Counted from the stretch's first letter, positions 52,129-62,329 are shown. The stretch: DNA of 64,000 nucleotides from Aquirufa beregesia (GCF_011090385.1 NZ_SEWW01000009.1:62001-126000); one strand, 5' to 3'. The notes: generated by a model not told the origin, from the letters alone. Program-made: numbers and translations.

Positions 52129-52962
52129 ATGTCAATTACAGCCGCAGACGTTAATAAATTACGCCAAATGACTGGCGCCGGAATGATGGATTGCAAAAAA
52201 GCCTTGACAGAAGCCGATGGCGATTTTGAAGCAGCCATTGATTTTCTTCGCAAAGCTGGTCAAAAGGTAGCCGCAAAACGTGCTGAAAATGCAACCAACG
52301 AGGGAGTAGTACTCGTAGCTCTTTCAGCCGATCATTCCAATGGTAAATTAATCGCATTAGCTTGTGAAACTGAACCTGTTTCTAAAGTACCCGATTTCAA
52401 TAACTTAGCTCAAAGCATTTTAGAAGCTGCTGTGAAATCACATGCTCCTAGTGCTTCTGCTCTTTTAGCTGAACCCCTTTCTGATGGTCGTTCAGTAGAA
52501 GGTCACATCATTGAACTAACAGGTAAAATTGGTGAAAAAATCACCCTAGCTGCCTATGAAAACATTGATGCAGAGAAAATTGTTTCTTACATCCACTCCA
52601 ACAACAAAATCGGTGTTTTAGTAGCATTTGAAGGTGTTGAAGGAACAGACGTAACAGAAGTAGGTAAAGATATCGCGATGCAAATCACTGCGATGAAGCC
52701 TGTAGCTTTAGATAAAGATGGTGTTGATGCAGAAACTATTCAACGCGAAATCGAAATCGGAAAAGATCAAGCTCGTCAAGAAGGTAAGCCTGAAGCGATG
52801 TTGGAGAAAATTGCCGTAGGTAAATTGGAGAAATTCTACAGAGAATCTACTTTATTGAACCAACAATTCGTGAAAGATTCTTCGATCAACATTCGTCAGT
52901 TGTTAGAGCAAACTCAAAAAGGTTTGACTATCTCAACTTTCAAACGTGTGGCTTTGGCTTAA
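52129..52962 (+). CDS. tsf: Elongation factor Ts
   Basis: 277 residues. LRQMTGAGMMDCKKALTEADGD and FEAAIDFLRKAGQKVAAKRA form the conserved N-terminal UBA-like domain. It recycles EF-Tu by GDP release. A strong terminator 22 bp after its stop ends the ribosomal-protein run. Confidence 0.97.
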   Translation: MSITAADVNKLRQMTGAGMMDCKKALTEADGDFEAAIDFLRKAGQKVAAKRAENATNEGVVLVALSADHSNGKLIALACETEPVSKVPDFNNLAQSILEAAVKSHAPSASALLAEPLSDGRSVEGHIIELTGKIGEKITLAAYENIDAEKIVSYIHSNNKIGVLVAFEGVEGTDVTEVGKDIAMQITAMKPVALDKDGVDAETIQREIEIGKDQARQEGKPEAMLEKIAVGKLEKFYRESTLLNQQFVKDSSINIRQLLEQTQKGLTISTFKRVALA

Positions 52963-52984
52963 TTCCAATCCAGTCGAAATATCA

Positions 52985-53015
52985 AAAGACCAGCTGCATT
53001 AGCTGGTCTTTTTTT
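52985..53015 (+). terminator. Intrinsic terminator after tsf
   Basis: Perfect 11-bp stem AAAGACCAGCT / AGCTGGTCTTT around GCATT, followed by a T-run. Confidence 0.92.
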
Positions 53016-53221
53016 GTCCTCTACTACCATAAAAAATGATTGATTAACACATCATTCTACTCAACGTTTATCCAGCTGAATCTTCAAAATTCGTTGAATT
53101 GCCTGATTTAAAAAAATGACAATTTTTATCCCAGAAGTCAGCTCTAGCATTTTCATTAGTCCGAGACATTTTCTAACTTGTATTAGTTTATATCTTTAAT
53201 TTTCCTTTCTTTTTTAAGCGA

Positions 53222-54556
53222 ATGTCAAAAATCGTAGTCCTAGGCGGAGGTGAAAGTGGCGTGGGGGCTGCCCTGTTGGCCAAACATGAAGGCTTCGACG
53301 TATTTTTATCTGACCAGGGGCAATTAAAACCCGAATACCAACAACGTTTATTGGATGCCCAGATTCCTTTTGAACAAGGAACTCATTCCATGGACAACAT
53401 ACTTGATGCTCAGGAGATTATCATCAGTCCAGGTATACCCGAAAAAAGCCCAATTGTCAAAGAAATCAAGCAAAAGAACATTTCCTTAGTTTCAGAAATT
53501 GAATTTGCCTCCCGATATACCCAAGCCAAAATCATCGCCATCACAGGAAGTAATGGGAAGACAACGACCACGCTTTTAACCTATCATTTATTGAAAGAAG
53601 CGGGATTTAAAGTGGGTCTAGCGGGAAATATTGGACATAGCTTTGCCAAACAAGTCATGGAAAACCAGCATGATTATTATGTTTTGGAGATTTCCAGTTT
53701 TCAATTAGATCGTTGCTTTCATTTTGCCCCTGATGTAGCCGTATTATTAAATATTACTCCGGATCATTTAGACCGCTACGAATACCAATTTGAGAATTAT
53801 ATTCAATCAAAATTCCGGATTTTTCAGAATGCCAAACCGCATACTACTTGCATTTTTTGGTCTGATGATCCTGTATGGCAATCACATGCTAACTCGATGC
53901 CCCATCAAGCTCAGGTAAAAACCATCAGCTTTGACGATGAGCAAGCAGACATGCTAATTCATAATAATGAAATCAAAGGTTCTTCCCATTTTCATGTAAG
54001 TCTGAATGAAGTGCCTCTCAAAGGCCCTCATAATGCGATTAACATGTCGGCCGCTATTCTTGCTGCTGAAGCGGTAGGAATCAGCTCAGAGTCCATACAT
54101 TTGGCACTACAGACTTTTGAGAATGCCCCTCACCGACTGGAACCTTGTGGTACTTGGAAGGGCATACAGTTCATCAATGACTCGAAAGCAACTAACGTAG
54201 ATGCCGTATTCTATGCCTTGAATAGTTTTAAGCAGCCAATCATTTTATTGATAGGTGGAGTTGACAAGGGTAATGAATATGCGGTATTAGATGATTTGGT
54301 GAAAGAAAAAGTCAAAGGCATCATTTGCCTAGGAACAGACAATCACAAATTAGTTTCTCATTTTGGGCCCATCTGTTCCTCCTTATTTTCAACCGATAAT
54401 TTACAAGCTGCTGTCCAAAAAAGCTTGGATTGGGGACAATCTGGTGATATTGTACTACTTTCTCCTGCTTGCGCTAGTTTTGATTTATTCAAAAACTACG
54501 AAGATCGGGGAAATCAATTTAAAGCTATGGTAAAAACGCTCACCGATGGAAAATAG
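53222..54556 (+). CDS. murD: UDP-N-acetylmuramoylalanine--D-glutamate ligase
   Basis: 444 residues. ATP-binding loop GSNGKTT at 109-115, then the Mur-ligase central domain (EISSFQLDRC) and the C-terminal domain with FINDSKATNVDAV. It adds D-Glu to UDP-MurNAc-Ala. First gene of the division/cell-wall fragment; the usual preceding genes (mraZ, rsmH, ftsL, ftsI, murE, mraY) are not upstream. The 206 bp before it after the tsf terminator show no consensus promoter. Confidence 0.96.
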   Translation: MSKIVVLGGGESGVGAALLAKHEGFDVFLSDQGQLKPEYQQRLLDAQIPFEQGTHSMDNILDAQEIIISPGIPEKSPIVKEIKQKNISLVSEIEFASRYTQAKIIAITGSNGKTTTTLLTYHLLKEAGFKVGLAGNIGHSFAKQVMENQHDYYVLEISSFQLDRCFHFAPDVAVLLNITPDHLDRYEYQFENYIQSKFRIFQNAKPHTTCIFWSDDPVWQSHANSMPHQAQVKTISFDDEQADMLIHNNEIKGSSHFHVSLNEVPLKGPHNAINMSAAILAAEAVGISSESIHLALQTFENAPHRLEPCGTWKGIQFINDSKATNVDAVFYALNSFKQPIILLIGGVDKGNEYAVLDDLVKEKVKGIICLGTDNHKLVSHFGPICSSLFSTDNLQAAVQKSLDWGQSGDIVLLSPACASFDLFKNYEDRGNQFKAMVKTLTDGK

Positions 54557-55721
54557 AATCACGGAATTCATCAAGTCCAAACTAGCTGGCGATTACCAAA
54601 TTTGGTTCATCGTATTTGTCCTAAATGCCTTTGGATTACTGATCCAGTTTTCTGCTAAAGGGCGTATGGTCATGATGAATCCCATGGACCCTATTTTTAG
54701 TTTCATCAAGTCCATGGTGATCTTGATTTTCTCCTTCATCTTGATGTCTTGGTTTTCCCGACAGAACTATCTGAAATTTGCCCAATACAGCCATGTAGCT
54801 CTACTTTTCTCTTGGATATTGATTCTCATTGCCTTTGTTTTTGGTGAAAGTAAAGGCGGGGCTAGTCGCTGGTTAGAAATCGGCCCCATCTCCTTCATGC
54901 CTTCTGACATGGCCAAATTGTGCCTGATTGGTAGTCTTTCCAAAGATTTCTCCACTCGCCAATCAAACCCGGAGGCCTATAACTGGCAGTTTTTCCTTTG
55001 GTTATTAATTAAAATTGGAATCACTTGCTTTCTCATTATGCTTTCAAACTTCTCAACGAGCATTTTGATCTTCTTAACCAGTATCATCCTAATGATTTTT
55101 GGTCGAGTACCTTGGAAGCAAATTGGCTATATCATAGCCTCGGTAGCCATTTTGGCTAGCATGGTGGTTACCCTAGAAATTGGTCAACGAGCAAAAACCG
55201 TTAAGGCCAGGATTGCCAACTTCAGTAATCGTGTCGGAAAAAAAGACGGTAAATCCGTCGATAAAAAAGACGAAGATTATCAACTTTACCGCAGTTATTA
55301 TGCCATTGCCACCGGCGCATTAAGTCCCAAAGGCCCTGGCCGTAGCCAGCAACGGTACTTCCTTTCCCAAGCAGAATCTGATTTTGTCTATGCGATCATA
55401 GTAGAAGAATATGGTATTGTAGTGGCCATTTTTATCCCGCTCTTTTTCCTTTGGCTCATGTACCGAGGTGCCAATGCCGTCCGGCATAGCGGTAAACCCT
55501 TTGGGGGATTATTATCGGCCGGCCTCACTTTTTCCATCGTATTTCAAGCCTTTATCAATATGCTGGTAGCCGTAGGTGCTGGCCCAGTAACTGGTCAACC
55601 CATGCCTATGGTTTCAGCGGGTGGTACTTCCTTGATATTTACAGCCATTAGTATTGGACTTATCTTATCCGTAAGTCGGGATAAAGAACAAGAAACCAAA
55701 GATTTAAAAACAATTATTTAG
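54546..55721 (+). CDS. ftsW: Peptidoglycan glycosyltransferase FtsW
   Basis: 391 residues of the SEDS family with about 9-10 helices. The signatures SRWLEIGPISFMPSDMAKL, ESDFVYAIIVEEYG and the C-terminal TGQPMPMVSAGGTSLI are intact. It polymerises lipid II at the septum with FtsI. It overlaps murD by 11 bp, and its stop overlaps the murG GTG start. Confidence 0.95.
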   Translation: MENRITEFIKSKLAGDYQIWFIVFVLNAFGLLIQFSAKGRMVMMNPMDPIFSFIKSMVILIFSFILMSWFSRQNYLKFAQYSHVALLFSWILILIAFVFGESKGGASRWLEIGPISFMPSDMAKLCLIGSLSKDFSTRQSNPEAYNWQFFLWLLIKIGITCFLIMLSNFSTSILIFLTSIILMIFGRVPWKQIGYIIASVAILASMVVTLEIGQRAKTVKARIANFSNRVGKKDGKSVDKKDEDYQLYRSYYAIATGALSPKGPGRSQQRYFLSQAESDFVYAIIVEEYGIVVAIFIPLFFLWLMYRGANAVRHSGKPFGGLLSAGLTFSIVFQAFINMLVAVGAGPVTGQPMPMVSAGGTSLIFTAISIGLILSVSRDKEQETKDLKTII

Positions 55722-56833
55722 TGATACCAAAAAGAATCATCATTTCAGGAGGAGGTACTGGTGGACATATCTATCCCGCCATTGCTATTGCTTCTGCCAT
55801 ACAAGAAATAGCACCTAATTGTGAATTTCTATTCGTGGGGGCAGAAGGCAAAATGGAAATGGAAAAAGTACCTAAAGCAGGTTTTAAGATCGTGGGCTTA
55901 CCCATTGTAGGGATCAACCGCCAGCACATGATGAAAAACTTGTTGTTTCCCTTCAAATTAATCAAAAGTCTAGCCAAAGCTTTTTCTATTTTGAATGAAT
56001 TCAAACCGGATATGGCGGTAGGTGTGGGTGGTTATGCCTCTGGGCCTATGCTATTAGCCGCTTGGATAAAAGGTATTCCTTATGTGATTCAAGAACAAAA
56101 TTCATTTGCGGGTATTACTAATAAGTTTTTAGCTTCCAAAGCCAAGTGCATTTTTGTGGCCTATCCCCACATGGAAAAATTCTTCCCAAAGGAAAAAATC
56201 CAGTATTTAGGTAATCCCGTACGAAAAGACCTCATCGATCAAACAGGTAAAAAAGAGAAAGCCATAGCTCATTTTGGTTTACAGCCTGACTTGCCTTGCA
56301 TATTAATCATTGGTGGCAGCCAAGGGGCTAGAACCATTAATTTAGCCATACAGATAGGTCTAGACCAATTGGCCAATTCCAACGTACAAATCATTTGGCA
56401 GACAGGTATTCCATTTGAGAAAGAAGCCCAAGCTTCCGTAGAAAAGCAAGCGGGTTTACATGCCTTTGTTTCTGCCTTCATTTACGAAATGGATTTGGCC
56501 TATGCAGCGGCTGATTTAGTGATTTCCAGAGCTGGAGCCTTGTCTGTTTCCGAAATCTGTTTAGTGGGGAAAGCCAGTATTTTAGTTCCCCTACCTAGTG
56601 CTGCTGAAGACCATCAAACCCAAAATGCCCAAAGTTTAGTGACCAAAGGGGCCGCTATTTTAGTGAAAGATGTAGAGGCTAAACATAGGCTCATGACTGA
56701 GGCTCTTTCCTGCCTACAAAATAAAGAGCTCATCACACAAATAGAAAAACAAAGTAAATCCATGGCCAAACCTTCGGCCGCTCACGATATAGCCACCAAC
56801 ATTTTAGCCTTGTTGACCCTGCATGAAAAGTAA
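55721..56833 (+). CDS. murG: UDP-GlcNAc--lipid I GlcNAc transferase
   Basis: 370 residues. ISGGGTGGHIYPAIAIA at the N-terminus, GGYASGPMLLAAW, and the donor-site GGSQGARTINLA and DLVISRAGALSVSE identify MurG. It makes lipid II from lipid I. Start is GTG, overlapping the ftsW stop by one base (TAGTG); no ATG fits. It overlaps murC by 11 bp. Confidence 0.96.
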   Translation: MIPKRIIISGGGTGGHIYPAIAIASAIQEIAPNCEFLFVGAEGKMEMEKVPKAGFKIVGLPIVGINRQHMMKNLLFPFKLIKSLAKAFSILNEFKPDMAVGVGGYASGPMLLAAWIKGIPYVIQEQNSFAGITNKFLASKAKCIFVAYPHMEKFFPKEKIQYLGNPVRKDLIDQTGKKEKAIAHFGLQPDLPCILIIGGSQGARTINLAIQIGLDQLANSNVQIIWQTGIPFEKEAQASVEKQAGLHAFVSAFIYEMDLAYAAADLVISRAGALSVSEICLVGKASILVPLPSAAEDHQTQNAQSLVTKGAAILVKDVEAKHRLMTEALSCLQNKELITQIEKQSKSMAKPSAAHDIATNILALLTLHEK

Positions 56834-58199
56834 TATTCAACTGAAAGATTTAAAATATGTCTATTTCCTAGGAATAGGAGGAATTGGTATGTCAGCCATA
56901 GCCCGTTGGTTTTTACACAATGGTTTTCCAGTGGCGGGTTATGATAAAACCGAAAGCCCGTTGACAAAAACATTAAGTCAGGAAGGCATGCAAATCCACT
57001 ATGAAGATGATATTGCTTGCATCCCAAGCGACATTTTATCCGATACAGCCCATAGCTTATTCATCTTTACTCCAGCCATTCCTTCGGATCATTTGGAGAA
57101 AAACTATTTATTGGGTTTGGGGATTCCTTTGTACAAAAGATCGGAAATTTTAGGTTGGATCACGGAACAAATCCCCACTTTAGCTGTGGCAGGAACGCAT
57201 GGAAAAACCACGACCTCTTCCCTATTAACGCATTTACTCCTACATGCCAACAAAAATGTAACCGCTTTTTTGGGAGGTATTACCCAAAATTATGGTACCA
57301 ACTTTATTCCCAACAAGGATAAAGACAACATCATTTGTGTGGTGGAAGCAGATGAATATGACCGTTCCTTTTTAACCTTACATCCCTATGCGGCGGTAGT
57401 TACTTCTACCGATGCCGACCATTTGGATATCTACGGAGCTTCCGAACAAGTGATTGAATCCTTTCAATTATTTGTCAGTCAAATTCAAGACAAAGGTTTT
57501 TTCATTCAAAAAGTAGGTTTAGGCTTAGCCTCCAATCAGAGAAATGCCACTTTTGGTATTGAATCTGGGGATTTCCAAGCGGTTAATATCCGTATTCAAA
57601 ACCATCGAATGGTGTTTGATATGCTTTATCCAGGTGGAGAAATTAAGGATATTCCTATGCGAATTCCGGGTTTTCACAACATAGAAAATGCCCTAGCTGC
57701 CGCGGCCTTAGCCATGCAAGTTGGTTTAACGGGTGAAGAGATAAAAGAAGGAATTGCTAGCTTCAAAGGCGTTAAAAGAAGATTTGAGTACCATGTAGAA
57801 ACGGCTGAACATGTCATGATTGATGATTACGCCCATCATCCTACTGAAATAGCAGCTTGCCTGAATTCCGTTAGAGCCTTATATCCCAATGAAAAAATTG
57901 TGGCGGTCTTCCAACCACATTTATTTTCTAGAACCCGAGATTTTTTAGCTGATTTTGCGCAAAGTCTATCCTTGGCAGATGAATTATATTTGCTAGATAT
58001 TTATCCAGCCCGAGAACTACCTATCCCAGGTGTCAGTTCAGAAAAGCTATTGGAATTAATTAGCCTAGAAAAGAAACAATGCATCAGCAAAGAAGGTTTG
58101 AAACTAGCTATTCAGGACCAAAAGCCAAGATTACTGGTGACGATGGGAGCAGGAGATATTGACTTACTATTGGCCGACTTAAAAGGCTCATTACAATAA
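56823..58199 (+). CDS. murC: UDP-N-acetylmuramate--L-alanine ligase
   Basis: 458 residues. N-terminal FLGIGGIGMSAIARW Rossmann-type loop, ATP loop GTHGKTT at 124-130, then EADEYDRSFL and YAHHPTEIAACL. It attaches L-Ala to UDP-MurNAc, the first peptide step. Its order after murG is the standard Bacteroidota dcw order. Confidence 0.96.
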   Translation: MKSNIQLKDLKYVYFLGIGGIGMSAIARWFLHNGFPVAGYDKTESPLTKTLSQEGMQIHYEDDIACIPSDILSDTAHSLFIFTPAIPSDHLEKNYLLGLGIPLYKRSEILGWITEQIPTLAVAGTHGKTTTSSLLTHLLLHANKNVTAFLGGITQNYGTNFIPNKDKDNIICVVEADEYDRSFLTLHPYAAVVTSTDADHLDIYGASEQVIESFQLFVSQIQDKGFFIQKVGLGLASNQRNATFGIESGDFQAVNIRIQNHRMVFDMLYPGGEIKDIPMRIPGFHNIENALAAAALAMQVGLTGEEIKEGIASFKGVKRRFEYHVETAEHVMIDDYAHHPTEIAACLNSVRALYPNEKIVAVFQPHLFSRTRDFLADFAQSLSLADELYLLDIYPARELPIPGVSSEKLLELISLEKKQCISKEGLKLAIQDQKPRLLVTMGAGDIDLLLADLKGSLQ

Positions 58200-58219
58200 A
58201 TTAAAACATAACACATTAC

Positions 58220-59011
58220 ATGGCTCTATTAAACACAAGTAAGTGGGCACTAATCAAACGATTAATCAGCTTAATCATCTTGTTGGGCATGGGTATTGCT
58301 GCGGTCATTTATTCGGACTTATCTTATAATGATATCAAATGCACCGGTATAGTAGTCAAATTAGATTCTGAAAATGAAAGACCACTTCTTGGGAAAAAAG
58401 ACATTAACAATGTGATCACTGAACAAGGAACCCGGTATTATGTAGGTAAATACTTGCAAAACATATCTTTGCACCAAATGGAAGAGCGCGTCAAGCGCAT
58501 CCCTCTCGTAAAATCCTGTGAAGCACATTATGATTTCTCGGGTAAAATCATCATTTCTGTCAAAGAATATAGCCCCATTGCTCGAATTCTTAGAAATACC
58601 GTAGGAGATTCTAATCTAAGTGACCAATACGTCACCCAAGATGGAAAATTCATCGGTACGAGCCCTCTGTTTACACCTAGGATATTGGTGGTTTCAGGAG
58701 CATTTTTTAAAAAGAATCGAAAAAACCTGAGTGATATCAAGGGAAAACATTTGATTCAACTATTTGAATTCATCAATAACAATGAATTTTGGAGAGCCCA
58801 AATTTCACAATTGGAAGTGGCTGAAGATGGTGGAGTGGTGATGATTCCAACTTTAGGTATTACGCGGGTCGACTTTGGATTACCGATTAACATTGATACC
58901 AAATTTAAAAAGCTGGCCCTATTTTATAAGAAAATTATCCCCAATAAAGGTTGGAATACCTATCGCTGGGTACGCTTAAAATATAAGAATCAGGTTATTT
59001 GCGATTATTAG
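58220..59011 (+). CDS. ftsQ: Cell division protein FtsQ/DivIB-like
   Basis: 263 residues: short cytoplasmic start, one membrane helix (about 16-32), a POTRA-like region (about 40-125, with VKRIPLVKSCEAHYDFSGKI) and a C-terminal domain. Sequence conservation of FtsQ is low, so position between murC and ftsA is the strongest evidence. It links septal synthases to the divisome. Confidence 0.88.
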   Translation: MALLNTSKWALIKRLISLIILLGMGIAAVIYSDLSYNDIKCTGIVVKLDSENERPLLGKKDINNVITEQGTRYYVGKYLQNISLHQMEERVKRIPLVKSCEAHYDFSGKIIISVKEYSPIARILRNTVGDSNLSDQYVTQDGKFIGTSPLFTPRILVVSGAFFKKNRKNLSDIKGKHLIQLFEFINNNEFWRAQISQLEVAEDGGVVMIPTLGITRVDFGLPINIDTKFKKLALFYKKIIPNKGWNTYRWVRLKYKNQVICDY

Positions 59012-59077
59012 TCAAAATAGCTATTTTTAAACCTTTATGGCCTCCTTGTAGGCTAGAGTAATCTTCAATAACAAATT

Positions 59078-60403
59078 ATGCGGAACGATTTAATCATCGG
59101 ATTGGACATTGGTAGCTCCTTCGTTAGAGCGGTAGCTGGCAGACAAAATGCTTCAGGAAAACTAGAGATCATTGCCTCAGGCAAAGCCAATACTGTTGGA
59201 CACATTTTACGTGGTGAAATTGTTAACATCAATAAGACCTCAGCGGCTATTGCAGAAGCTTTAAAAAAGATTTCTGGAGCCCTAGAAGGGAAAAATACCG
59301 ATTATTATTTTTCGTCTAATTTATCAGGCAGTCACATCAATGTGCAGCCTTATACTAGCATTAAAGTCCGTAAAAACCCTCGGGAGGCTGTTTCTCTTCA
59401 AGAAATACATGCACTCATCGAAGAAGCTAAAAAGCCCGTTTTAGAAAAGAATCCATGCTTGTTGCATACACTTCCTATTGGTTTTAAAGTAGATAATTTA
59501 CCCACTACCACTGACCCTGTGGGGCAAATTGGGCAAAAAATCCAAGCTGATTTCATGGTAGTCACGGCTAATCCAGATAAATATAGTTTGCTGGTACAAT
59601 GCTTGGTGGCTGCTGAGTCGGATCATATCAAAAAGGGTAATGTCTATTTCAGCCCGATTGCTGCCTCTACGGCCGTATTAAGCCCTGAAGAAAAAGAAGA
59701 AGGAGTTGTTTTGGTCGATATTGGAAGTGGTACTACTGAAATCAGTGTGTATCAAAACAAAGTCCTAGTTCAAGCTAGTGTATTGAATTGGGGAGGCGAT
59801 CGCTTGACAGAAGACATTAGAATCGGTTTGAATGTTTCATTAGAGAATGCCGAAGCCTTAAAAACGACCTTTGGTTCAGCCATCAGTAAATTGATTGATA
59901 TCAATGAAGTGGTCATGATTCCAGGCATTGCTGGTCGTAAACCTACACCTGTATCCGTGAAAAATTTGGCCATCATTTTAGAGGAGCGCCTGAAAGAGTT
60001 AGCCGCTAAAATCCTGGCTGAAATCAGTAAGATTGGCGACCCACAATCATTCAAGAGTGGTATTGTTCTCTGTGGGGGGGGTGCCCAATTACCGGATATT
60101 GCTGAACTTTTCCAAAAAATAACTGACCTAGAATGTCGTGTCGGTGTTCCTATGGTCGTTCAAAATTCCCAAGCTTCTGAAGAAATCCATGATCCTTCTT
60201 TTGCTACGGCTATCGGCTTAGTTCAGGTGTATTATGAACAATTGGACCAAGCCATTCCAACAGAAGAACACGAACCTACGACCATCGGAGATTCGAGTGG
60301 AGACTCTGGAAAAGGCGGAAAAGATAAACCTGGTATTAAAAATATTTTCTCTCGCGTGGTGGATGTCCTTATGGGAAGCAATGAAGCAGATGGAGAATAC
60401 TAG
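59078..60403 (+). CDS. ftsA: Cell division protein FtsA
   Basis: 441 residues. Actin-type nucleotide-binding motifs: GLDIGSSFVRAV (PHOSPHATE 1), VLVDIGSGTTEISVY (PHOSPHATE 2), IVLCGGGAQLPDI (adenosine loop). The C-terminus ends with an amphipathic helix GIKNIFSRVVDVLMG for membrane binding. FtsA anchors FtsZ filaments. Normally ftsZ follows directly; here a terminator and a converging gene follow instead. Confidence 0.95.
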   Translation: MRNDLIIGLDIGSSFVRAVAGRQNASGKLEIIASGKANTVGHILRGEIVNINKTSAAIAEALKKISGALEGKNTDYYFSSNLSGSHINVQPYTSIKVRKNPREAVSLQEIHALIEEAKKPVLEKNPCLLHTLPIGFKVDNLPTTTDPVGQIGQKIQADFMVVTANPDKYSLLVQCLVAAESDHIKKGNVYFSPIAASTAVLSPEEKEEGVVLVDIGSGTTEISVYQNKVLVQASVLNWGGDRLTEDIRIGLNVSLENAEALKTTFGSAISKLIDINEVVMIPGIAGRKPTPVSVKNLAIILEERLKELAAKILAEISKIGDPQSFKSGIVLCGGGAQLPDIAELFQKITDLECRVGVPMVVQNSQASEEIHDPSFATAIGLVQVYYEQLDQAIPTEEHEPTTIGDSSGDSGKGGKDKPGIKNIFSRVVDVLMGSNEADGEY

Positions 60404-60422
60404 AAATAGCTCAATAACGCAA

Positions 60423-60452
60423 AAAGCCTCTGATGTCTCAGGGGCTTTTTTA
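60423..60452 (+). terminator. Intrinsic terminator after ftsA
   Basis: AAAGCCTCTGA / TCAGGGGCTTT stem (one G-U) around TGTC, then a T-run. It closes the division-gene run at ftsA. Confidence 0.85.
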
Positions 60453-60459
60453 TAGAACC

Positions 60460-60483
60460 TGTCCCGTCCTGAATAAGTTGACA
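60460..60483. repeat. Insertion-sequence-end-like motif, copy 2
   Basis: Begins TGTCCCGTCCT and ends AAGTTGACA. Same 11-nt start and TTGAC end as copy 1 at 13677-13700. It lies directly after the ftsA terminator and before a minus-strand terminator. No transposase nearby. Confidence 0.5.
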
Positions 60484-60515
60484 AAAAAAGCCTTAGATCA
60501 TCAAATCTAAGGCTT
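60482..60515 (-). terminator. Intrinsic terminator for the SIS isomerase gene
   Basis: AAGCCTTAGAT / ATCTAAGGCTT stem around CATCAA; on the minus strand it is followed by TTTTT, so it ends the gene at 60537-61121. Confidence 0.85.
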
Positions 60516-60536
60516 CTGTTATACATAGCTTGATTA

Positions 60537-61121
60537 CTATTGTCGACCGAAAAGATGATACTCCACCAATTGAATCATAATATGAATCACCTTAATGTGA
60601 ATTTCTTGAATACGATCCGCAAAACCTTCATGTTCTACCCGTATTTCCGCATCTCCTAAATTAGCCAATTTACCCCCATCTTTCCCTGTTAGTAAGATGA
60701 CCTTCATTCCTTTTTGTTTAGCTGCCGAAACGGCTTCTATGATACTAGCTGAATTACCACTGGTAGAAATCCCTACTAAAACATCTCCCTCCTGTCCTAA
60801 ACCTTCAATGAAACGGGAAAAAACATAGTTATAACCAAAATCATTGCTGACACAAGTGATATGAGATGGATCTGAAATCGCCATTGCCGCCAAAGCTTGA
60901 CGGTTTTCACGGTAACGGCCTGATAGCTCTTCAGCAAAATGCATAGCGTCACAATGACTCCCCCCGTTTCCACAAGAAATAATTTTATGACCATTTTTTA
61001 GCGCATCCACCAATAATTGAGCCGCTGCTTCAATGGCCTGTATTTGTTTGGGATTATTCACAAATCGGTCTAATACCGACTGCGACTCTGCCAATGAATT
61101 TTGAATTAATTGTTGTACCAT
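60537..61121 (-). CDS. gmhA: SIS-domain phosphosugar isomerase (GmhA-like)
   Basis: 194 residues. SIS signatures [21 protein letters not shown] and [19 protein letters not shown] match sedoheptulose 7-phosphate isomerase (GmhA), including the His/Glu near the metal site. It gives D-glycero-manno-heptose 7-phosphate for LPS core or S-layer glycan heptose. Other heptose genes are not adjacent, so function is inferred from family; DiaA-like DnaA regulation is the alternative. Confidence 0.85.
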   Translation of the reverse strand: MVQQLIQNSLAESQSVLDRFVNNPKQIQAIEAAAQLLVDALKNGHKIISCGNGGSHCDAMHFAEELSGRYRENRQALAAMAISDPSHITCVSNDFGYNYVFSRFIEGLGQEGDVLVGISTSGNSASIIEAVSAAKQKGMKVILLTGKDGGKLANLGDAEIRVEHEGFADRIQEIHIKVIHIMIQLVEYHLFGRQ

Positions 61122-61135
61122 GTTATTAACATCTA

Positions 61136-61936
61136 TTAAAAATCTCCTCCTGCTCCTCCTCCACCAAAATCACCCCCACCAAATCCACCGAAGTCAAAAC
61201 CGCCTCCGCCACTATTTCCACCAAAACCACGCCCTGAATTTCCTCCACCTAGAAAGATGGGTGGAAAAAACATGCCACCGCCCCCAGTTGAACCTGGACC
61301 AGAACCACCTCCTCTATTTTTGATTGCTCGAATGATCGCTATGATGATAAACAGCACTAAAATAATGAATACCAAAGGTATTCCATCTTGCTTTTCACCT
61401 TCACCATCGGATTGAAAAGTACCGCTGGCGCGCTGCATCATTTCTGTGGTAGCCGCATCAATACCCCCGAAATAATCCCCTTGCTTTAACGCAGGCTTTA
61501 AAATACGATTGATGATACGTTTACAAATGGCATCAGGCAAAACAGATTCAAGCCCTCTACCCGTAACAATCCTGATTTTTCGTGTTTCAGAGGTAATGAG
61601 TAAAACTAAACCATTGTTTTTATCCTTTTGGCCTACACCCCATGATTTTCCTATTTCCATAGCATAATCATAAGGATCGGTATTACCAGTGGTCGGCACT
61701 ATGACTATTTCCAATTGAGTGGATGTACTATCTGCATAGCCCCTCAATTTCTGTTCTAAGTTTTGTTTCTCCTCTGGGCTTAATTTATTGGACAAATCTA
61801 GTACATAGCCATTCGGCTTTTCTGGTATGCCAGATTGAGCCAAAAGCACAGGCATAGACAGGCTCATGAAAGCCATGCCCAACATAAATAAGCGTATAAT
61901 TTTAAGCCCCAAAGGACAACTCATCCGTGAGCTCAT
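61136..61936 (-). CDS. TPM-domain protein with signal peptide and Gly-rich tail (YgcG family)
   Basis: 266 residues, start uncertain (residues 1 or 5; a 35-bp overlap with the upstream gene). A signal peptide (about 12-33, ending LLAQ), a TPM phosphatase-like domain (about 40-172, [19 protein letters not shown]), a membrane helix (about 186-203), then a tail of Gly/Phe/Asp repeats (about 209-266, e.g. [16 protein letters not shown]). Likely anchored in the inner membrane with the TPM domain outside. Companion of a second TPM gene and LemA. Function unknown. Confidence 0.85.
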   Translation of the reverse strand: MSSRMSCPLGLKIIRLFMLGMAFMSLSMPVLLAQSGIPEKPNGYVLDLSNKLSPEEKQNLEQKLRGYADSTSTQLEIVIVPTTGNTDPYDYAMEIGKSWGVGQKDKNNGLVLLITSETRKIRIVTGRGLESVLPDAICKRIINRILKPALKQGDYFGGIDAATTEMMQRASGTFQSDGEGEKQDGIPLVFIILVLFIIIAIIRAIKNRGGGSGPGSTGGGGMFFPPIFLGGGNSGRGFGGNSGGGGFDFGGFGGGDFGGGGAGGDF

Positions 61937-62327
61937 TGATATCGTCTTTTTGGTAAGGAAAATACCTGTTTAGTACTTCGCCAATGCGGCGAACACCCCA
62001 AGCTAATCCTGCTCCTATTTCATTCTTTGCCAAATATGGCCTCATTTCATCCCGTATCGTCTCCCAAAACTCGGGGTCTACACGGGCATCAATCCCCTTA
62101 TCCCCAATAATGGCATATTTACGATCTTTGATGGCTAGATAAACCAAAACTCCATTTTGCAAATCGGTCTGATTCATGCCTAATTGAAAAAAGAGCACCT
62201 TCGACCTTTCGATCGGGTGCCCTTCACAATGACTTTCTATATGCACACGAATTTCACCAGAAGTTCCTAATTCAGCTTCCTTGATTGCTTGAATAATTTC
62301 AGCTTGCTGTTCCTGGCTAATGTGCAT
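61902..62327 (-). CDS. TPM-domain protein without signal peptide
   Basis: 141 residues. The TPM fold is seen from SGEIRVHIESHCEG and VLVYLAIKDRKYAIIGDKGI; no signal peptide or membrane helix. It lies 2 bp after lemA and overlaps the secreted TPM gene. The trio LemA-TPM-TPM is a recurrent arrangement in Bacteroidota; role unknown. Confidence 0.85.
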   Translation of the reverse strand: MHISQEQQAEIIQAIKEAELGTSGEIRVHIESHCEGHPIERSKVLFFQLGMNQTDLQNGVLVYLAIKDRKYAIIGDKGIDARVDPEFWETIRDEMRPYLAKNEIGAGLAWGVRRIGEVLNRYFPYQKDDINELTDELSFGA

Positions 62328-62329
62328 CC

